Source of the DNA: Bacteroidota bacterium
GTDB lineage: Bacteria; Bacteroidota; Bacteroidia; Bacteroidales; Lentimicrobiaceae
Length of the DNA: 64,000 bases
Assembly (NCBI GenBank): GCA_023417935.1
Contig: JAEZDY010000029.1
Coordinates: 1-64,000 of the forward strand
Direction of reading: 5' to 3'
The position numbers and the translations under genes are program-made. The stretch's first letter is position 1. The number at the start of each line of letters is the position of its first letter. Below the pieces are notes generated by a model that was not told the DNA's origin, ran no database searches, and saw only the letters and a list, made by a program, of their open reading frames with translations. This document shows, one piece after another, positions 60,014 to 64,000 of the stretch.

Positions 60014-61237
60014 TTAAAAACTATATACAGCTGCCAAATTTACGCGTACCATACCGGTTTCTTTCTTCTTAATCAAAATTAAATCCTCCTCATTACCCTC
60101 GTATGCTGCTACAGTGTATTCAAACTCGCAGCATAAATTGAATTTATTCTCAGAATATGTAAGCATAGGGGATATACGGTAAACGTAATCAATATCTGCA
60201 TTTCGGGCGTAAACAGGACCATTTATAAGCCCTTCTTCAGTTTTGTCAACAGTATAGCCGAAAAAAACGGAAGGTTGCCACCTTGATTTAGTATAGCTGA
60301 TATTTAGCCAAGTGGCATGCCATTCAAGGGGTGCATATGTGCGACGATCAGTGTTTTCGTCAATACCTGTTACACCGAAACCTCCCATCATGAGATGATC
60401 ATTGAGTGCATGGTTGACGGTGTACTGGACTTTTATATTTAGAAATCCTGGTGTTGCATTCCCGAAAAGTATGTACGACACACAGTTGACTGACTCGTTG
60501 CTTTTAAAATTCTTTTCAGTGACAAGTCGTGGTACGAGTTGCTTATAGTCGATGCCTATTCCTCCAAAGATCCTATTATGCTTATACTGTATTTGCGAAT
60601 GAAGATTTGGGACTACGCTGTTGCGAAGGTAAGTTGAACTGTTTCCATCGGGACCGTTATTAACATAATCGCGCTGTGAGGCAGCAACACCTACAAGATT
60701 GAAATTTCCCAATTTCTGGTCAACACGCACCTGGGGCTGTCTGCTAAATGAATGAAAAGGTGCACCTGTATTTAAAGCCAGCACTGTTGGTATCATCTCA
60801 GGAACATCAAGGGGATGCCAATATTGGCCCATCAACAGACGGGTAGTTTTCCACTGCAGGGATATGTATGCGTGTCGCAATCTCAGGCTGTTATTTTCAA
60901 CATTAGAAGCGCCGGTAAAATCACCTTCAATCATCGCAAGTGCCTTAGCACCCAACAAATCAGGACCATTTACTTTTACTCCCAACCTACTGCTCATTGT
61001 ATATTGGTTAAAGGATGCCTTTGCATGAATATCATTACCCTCTGCATCAAATACCGGATGTTTAGGATAGAACAACAGAAACCCTTCACGTGCTTCCACA
61101 GCCTGACGGGAATCGAACAGCGCGTCAGCTCTAACATATCCGGTAAGAGTAAACTTGTATTGACTTTGTGACTCCTGTGAAAGGACAAATACTGGCAGTA
61201 GCCATAGAACTAATGGAACAAAGTAATTTCTAAACAT
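60014..61237 (-). CDS. Outer-membrane beta-barrel protein, porin-like
   Basis: From ATG 61237 the protein has about 407 residues with a signal peptide (MFRNYFVPLVLWLLPVFVLSQ). The rest is alternating amphipathic strands: FTLTGYVRADALFDSRQ, ALAMIEGDFTGASN, LRLRHAYISLQWKTTRLLMGQYWHPLD, and a C-terminal strand VRVNLAAVYSF ending in Phe, the usual barrel end. The pattern resembles DcaP-like or phosphate-selective (OprP-like) porins. No specificity is inferred. The frame opens at 61258, but that TTG lies in a -7 box, so 61237 is the start. Confidence 0.82.
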   Translation of the reverse strand: MFRNYFVPLVLWLLPVFVLSQESQSQYKFTLTGYVRADALFDSRQAVEAREGFLLFYPKHPVFDAEGNDIHAKASFNQYTMSSRLGVKVNGPDLLGAKALAMIEGDFTGASNVENNSLRLRHAYISLQWKTTRLLMGQYWHPLDVPEMIPTVLALNTGAPFHSFSRQPQVRVDQKLGNFNLVGVAASQRDYVNNGPDGNSSTYLRNSVVPNLHSQIQYKHNRIFGGIGIDYKQLVPRLVTEKNFKSNESVNCVSYILFGNATPGFLNIKVQYTVNHALNDHLMMGGFGVTGIDENTDRRTYAPLEWHATWLNISYTKSRWQPSVFFGYTVDKTEEGLINGPVYARNADIDYVYRISPMLTYSENKFNLCCEFEYTVAAYEGNEEDLILIKKKETGMVRVNLAAVYSF

Positions 61238-61255
61238 TGATTTGCGATTTGGGCG

Positions 61256-61263
61256 CAAATGTA
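61256..61263 (-). promoter_or_regulatory. -7 box of the porin-like gene
   Basis: The minus strand reads TACATTTG, 18 nt before ATG 61237. It overlaps the alternative TTG start at 61258. Confidence 0.6.
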
Positions 61264-61314
61264 GGGATGTTATAGCACTTTTCTTGTCAGAAGAAAGTTA
61301 GATTGTTGCCAAAT

Positions 61315-61980
61315 TTACCTTAAAATGGTGAACTTGCGAACTATCTGCCCTTCATCTGTGTCAATAACCGCGAGGTAAATACCATTTTTCAAGAATGCCA
61401 CGGGCAGTGCGATCTCATTGCTGTTGCCACTTAATTGCTGAATTGGCATTCCTGACATATTTAAAATACTGACCTTTCTTATATTGAGGTATTGGTGGAA
61501 GAAAAATAAGTGATCATCATAAAGTTTGTAGGTAAGATTGTTGTCGGCGTTATCATCATCATCTACGTATGTTAAGCAACCGGATGCAAAGGTTTTATAT
61601 TGTACGACTGAACTTGATTTAACTGAACTGCCGATTGTGAAACTTGTTGTCCCTTCAAAAGTGGTATCAGACAGATAAACGGAATAAACATTAACTGTGT
61701 AATCGCCTGAATTCAAATAGTCAATTTCTACCTGATAGTTAAAAGTGCATGTGCAACGATAAACTTTGTTTGTTGTGTCAACCTGATACCAGTTAATAAC
61801 ATCATTGTTTAATATAATATTATCCAGCTTAGGAGAAAATGCGCAGTTTCTGATTGCATTATCCTCGTTGATTACAACACGGTCGCCGTATACCATAGTA
61901 TAGATTGATCCTGATGTGTTTTGTGAAAACACTGATCCACTAAGGAAACACAGTGCTAAAATGAATAAAATTCTATTCAT
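61315..61980 (-). CDS. Secreted protein with T9SS type A sorting domain
   Basis: From ATG 61980 the protein has 221 residues with a signal peptide (MNRILFILALCFLSGSVFSQ). The middle (about 25-135) is a beta-rich domain of unknown type with three Cys. The last ~75 residues (LFFFHQYLNIRKVSILNMSGMPIQQLSGNSNEIALPVAFLKNGIYLAVIDTDEG) form a T9SS sorting domain. The frame opens at 62013, but the signal peptide and the promoter fix 61980. Expected to be secreted through the type IX system. Confidence 0.83.
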   Translation of the reverse strand: MNRILFILALCFLSGSVFSQNTSGSIYTMVYGDRVVINEDNAIRNCAFSPKLDNIILNNDVINWYQVDTTNKVYRCTCTFNYQVEIDYLNSGDYTVNVYSVYLSDTTFEGTTSFTIGSSVKSSSVVQYKTFASGCLTYVDDDDNADNNLTYKLYDDHLFFFHQYLNIRKVSILNMSGMPIQQLSGNSNEIALPVAFLKNGIYLAVIDTDEGQIVRKFTILR

Positions 61981-62010
61981 GGTTTCAGTTATTAAGTTGA
62001 TAACATAATA

Positions 62011-62041
62011 CAAAATTAATCAGGATATTAACAAAAATCAA
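62011..62041 (-). promoter_or_regulatory. Promoter of the T9SS-cargo gene
   Basis: The minus strand has TTG (62041-62039), a 20-nt spacer, then TAATTTTG (62018-62011). ATG 61980 follows. Confidence 0.6.
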
Positions 62042-62162
62042 TTTTGCGATCAAAAAAAAATAGATATTATGCCTTGTTTCTTAGATTTAGCAATGAGAAA
62101 ACAATAAAATTGACTAATTCCAGGAGCTCAATAAAAAAATATAGATTTTTTTTGCAAAGCAC

Positions 62163-62192
62163 TTGCGTGAGATAATAATCTTCTTATCTTTG
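62163..62192 (+). promoter_or_regulatory. Promoter of tRNA-Asp
   Basis: TTG at 62163-62165 and TATCTTTG at 62185-62192 are separated by exactly 19 nt. The tRNA starts 17 nt after the box. Confidence 0.85.
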
Positions 62193-62209
62193 CAGCCTCA
62201 AATGAACAT

Positions 62210-62283
62210 GGTTCGGTAGTTCAGTTGGTTAGAATACGTGCCTGTCACGCACGGGGTCGCGGGTTCGAGTCCCGTCCGGACCG
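62210..62283 (+). tRNA. tRNA-Asp (GTC)
   Basis: A complete 74-nt cloverleaf without an encoded CCA. The acceptor pairs GGTTCGG with CCGGACC (one T-G pair). The anticodon stem CGTGC/GCACG carries loop CTGTCAC, anticodon GTC. The T arm is CGGG-TTCGAGT-CCCG. A strong promoter precedes it and a terminator follows 1 nt after its end. Confidence 0.97.
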
Positions 62284-62284
62284 C

Positions 62285-62314
62285 AAAAGCTCTCAGCAAT
62301 GAGGGCTTTTTTGC
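62285..62314 (+). terminator. Terminator of tRNA-Asp
   Basis: AAAAGCTCTCA pairs with TGAGGGCTTTT (one T-G) around a GCAA tetraloop, followed by more T residues. Confidence 0.92.
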
Positions 62315-62500
62315 TTTTATAGATTCATTTATTCGGCTGGTTTACCTAACCTGCTAAGGTCTCATCTTGATTAATCAAAAATGATTTTATTGAAGAAAAC
62401 ATGAAGCACCTGTAGCTCAATATCTTGTATTTTCTTGATCCAGAAAATTTTGAACATTCGCGCCATGTACAATGTTGATTTGTACTAACGATTTACATAA

Positions 62501-62908
62501 ATGGAAAGTATCAGGATAATTGATCTTCCAAAATTTGAGGATCCTCGTGGCAATCTCTCATTTATTGAGCAACAAAAGCATGTTCCATTTGATATTAAAA
62601 GAGCCTACTGGATATATGATGTTCCAGGTGGACAAATACGAGGGGGGCATGCTTTCAGGGAACAACATGAGTTCATCGTTGCAATATCAGGTAGTTTTGA
62701 TATTGTGATAATGGAAAATGGTAAAGAAACCAGAACTATCTCTTTGAACCGATCGTACTACGGTTTATATATTCCTCCTGGATTATGGAGGCAGATGCAG
62801 AATTTCTCAACTAATTCGCTTGCTCTTGTTTTAAGTTCTACACATTATAACGCGGAGGATTATATTTATGATTTCAACACTTTCTTACAATTTAAACAGG
62901 GCAATTAG
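62501..62908 (+). CDS. FdtA-like dTDP-sugar 3,4-ketoisomerase, first paralogue
   Basis: The 135-residue protein is a cupin of the WxcM/FdtA type, which converts dTDP-4-keto-6-deoxyglucose to the 3-keto isomer. Recognisable blocks are DPRGNLSFIEQQKHVPFDIKRAYWIYDVPGG (about 14-44), RGGHAFREQHEFIVAISGSFDIVI (about 47-70) and SYYGLYIPPGLWRQM. The family's H-x-H pair is altered to H-A-F here, while the following gene has H-A-H. The gene overlaps that neighbour by 41 bp. It starts a surface-sugar cluster. Confidence 0.85.
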   Translation: MESIRIIDLPKFEDPRGNLSFIEQQKHVPFDIKRAYWIYDVPGGQIRGGHAFREQHEFIVAISGSFDIVIMENGKETRTISLNRSYYGLYIPPGLWRQMQNFSTNSLALVLSSTHYNAEDYIYDFNTFLQFKQGN

Positions 62909-63323
62909 TCAAACCAGTGTCTATGATTGCTCAATCCTGCCATTAAGTAAAATTCATAACAGAGCTGGGAATATTACAATTGTGGAGGGTGAAAGGAATG
63001 TTCCTTTTGAAATTAAACGAATATACTATTTATATGATATCCCTGGTGGGGAAGATCGTGGAGGTCATGCCCATAAGGTTTTAACTCAGTTAATTGTTGC
63101 AGCCGGAGGTTCATTTGATGTGAAGCTTGATGATGGTGTTAATAAAAAGATCGTTACATTAAACCGTCCTGACTATGGACTATATATTGTACCGGGTATT
63201 TGGCGTGAATTAATGGAGTTTTCATCAGGTGCAACCTGCCTGGTTCTGGCATCACACATTTATGATGAAAGCGATTATTTGAGAGAATACTCTGAATTCA
63301 AAAATTTTAAAAATGGACTATAA
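62868..63323 (+). CDS. FdtA-like dTDP-sugar 3,4-ketoisomerase, second paralogue
   Basis: The 151-residue cupin has the canonical family text: SVYDCSILPLSKIHNRAGNITIVEGERNVPFEIKRIYYLYDIPGG (about 17-60), RGGHAHKVLTQLIVAAGGSFDVKL and RPDYGLYIVPGIWRELMEF. The intact H-A-H motif makes it the likelier active 3,4-ketoisomerase. The only ATG start lies 41 bp inside the previous gene. It overlaps the acetyltransferase by 11 bp. The two isomerases probably arose by tandem duplication. Confidence 0.88.
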   Translation: MISTLSYNLNRAISQTSVYDCSILPLSKIHNRAGNITIVEGERNVPFEIKRIYYLYDIPGGEDRGGHAHKVLTQLIVAAGGSFDVKLDDGVNKKIVTLNRPDYGLYIVPGIWRELMEFSSGATCLVLASHIYDESDYLREYSEFKNFKNGL

Positions 63324-63900
63324 TATTCACCCTTCTGCCGAAGTTCAAACTGATCAGATAGGTGAAGGAACTTTTATCTGGCAAAATTGTGTTGTCCTGG
63401 CAGGAGCAAAAATTGGTAAAAACTGCAATATAAATTATAATGTTTTTATTGAAAATGATGTTGTCATAGGCGATAATGTTACTGTTAAATCAGGTGTACA
63501 GTTATGGGATGGCATTTCTATTGCCAGTAATGTGTTCATTGGGCCAAATGCTACATTTACAAATGATATTCTACCCCGCTCAAAACATAAGCCTGAATCA
63601 TTCATTAAAACTATTATTGAAGAAGGAGCAAGTATTGGTGCAAATGCCACTATTATTGCTGGCCATACAATTGGTCGATATGCAATGATTGGTGCGGGAA
63701 GTGTGGTAACCAAGGATGTTCCACCCTTCACCCTCTGGTTCGGAAATCCAGCCAGTCAAAAAGGATTCGTAACACGCTATGGTAAGCCTTTGGATTTTAA
63801 TTTGATTGACAAGGAAGGTAATCTGTATGAACTTGCTAATGAAGAACCAATTTTAAATGATAAAATTTCTCGACTTACAAAAAGTCAACGCACAATATAA
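63313..63900 (+). CDS. FdtC-like dTDP-3-amino-3,6-dideoxyhexose N-acetyltransferase
   Basis: The 195-residue left-handed beta-helix acetyltransferase has hexapeptide turns from IHPSAEVQTDQIGEGTFIWQNCVVLAGAKIGKNCNINYNVFIENDVVIGDNVTVKSGVQ to GASIGANATIIAGHTIGRYAMIGAGSVVTKDVPPFTLWFGNPA. This matches FdtC/WbbJ-like enzymes that N-acetylate dTDP-3-amino sugars with acetyl-CoA. The neighbours FdtA and FdtB support Fuc3NAc or Qui3NAc synthesis. It overlaps the FdtB gene by 44 bp. Confidence 0.88.
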   Translation: MDYNIHPSAEVQTDQIGEGTFIWQNCVVLAGAKIGKNCNINYNVFIENDVVIGDNVTVKSGVQLWDGISIASNVFIGPNATFTNDILPRSKHKPESFIKTIIEEGASIGANATIIAGHTIGRYAMIGAGSVVTKDVPPFTLWFGNPASQKGFVTRYGKPLDFNLIDKEGNLYELANEEPILNDKISRLTKSQRTI

Positions 63901-64000
63901 TCAGGAACTTAAGCAGGCTGCTGCTGATGTAATAGATAGCGGCTGGTATCTGCTTGGTACCAAAGTTAAAGAGTTTGAAACCAACCTGGCTCAGTTTATT
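63857..64000 (+). CDS. DegT/DnrJ/EryC1 (FdtB-like) aminotransferase, 5' part
   Basis: The first 48 codons to the window edge read MIKFLDLQKVNAQYNQEL, then DVIDSGWYLLGTKVKEFETNLAQF. This is the standard N-terminus of PLP-dependent sugar aminotransferases such as FdtB, which aminates C3 of dTDP-3-keto-6-deoxyhexose. It begins 44 bp inside the acetyltransferase gene. The catalytic Lys lies beyond the window. Confidence 0.9.
   Translation, partial: MIKFLDLQKVNAQYNQELKQAAADVIDSGWYLLGTKVKEFETNLAQFI

Noticed and set aside
62466..62484. GTACAA/TTGTAC hairpin before fdtA
   Set aside because: Only 6 bp of stem with a 7-nt loop, which is expected by chance in AT-rich DNA.

Overview
The window is a chromosomal segment of a Bacteroidota bacterium, probably an uncultured Bacteroidales-like lineage. 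The evidence is lineage-typical: T9SS-type C-terminal sorting domains (1081-3153, 61315-61980), a SusC-like TonB receptor, BT_3928 and DUF2157/GDYXXLXY proteins, a fused two-domain 2-oxoacid dehydrogenase E1, many promoters with a TAnnTTTG -7 box (two or three also have a TTG element 19-20 nt upstream), and little Shine-Dalgarno signal. No rRNA, CRISPR array, prophage or complete insertion sequence was seen.

Layout. 0.1-8.3 kb: a DUF2461 protein, a secreted Asp-box propeller, an M3 peptidase and the E1 fusion. 8.4-12.6 kb: a small thioredoxin and ArsF-like pair, dapD, a family 9 glycosyltransferase, the tRNA t6A enzyme TsaC/Sua5, and a CPBP protease split by an in-frame stop. 12.7-20.3 kb: an orphan SusC-like receptor, ruvX, def, a lipoprotein, a broken REP-associated transposase inside its own repeats, then cdaA and folP. 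20.3-31.8 kb: DUF1599, BT_3928, an orphan OppB-type permease, tpiA, prmA with an unusual insertion, a 1502-residue exported protein, plsY and dnaN. 32-41 kb: an ABC-F ATPase, a cold-shock protein, pckA, ppdK with a lysine-rich tail, and mtgA. 41-49 kb: a two-gene saccharopine pathway for lysine, a TerB-DnaJ protein, YkgJ, an rRNA-type methyltransferase and a U32 hydroxylase-like protein. 49-59 kb: small accessory genes, with two deletion-type junctions that truncate an SLC13 transporter, a ZIP transporter and an NmrA-like reductase. 59-64 kb: a prohibitin-like SPFH protein, an outer-membrane barrel, tRNA-Asp, and the start of a dTDP-3-acetamido-sugar cluster (two FdtA-like isomerases, FdtC, FdtB) that runs off the window.

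How genes work together: PEPCK and PPDK lie together and control the oxaloacetate-PEP-pyruvate node. DapD makes lysine through the succinylase branch while the LOR/SDH pair degrades it to glutamate. FdtA/FdtC/FdtB supply an acetamido sugar for surface polysaccharide. CdaA (c-di-AMP) and FolP are adjacent on the same strand.

The most unusual material is non-coding. There are short tandem arrays of different sequence that all keep a 7-bp period at nine or so intergenic sites, two copies of a ~100-bp hairpin built from 11-bp units 43 kb apart in opposite orientation, REP-like elements around a nonsense-mutated Y1 transposase, and an 18-bp array bridging two genes. I found no clear new multi-gene defence or metabolic system. 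The heptad arrays and the 11-bp-unit hairpin are the best candidates for undescribed structure.
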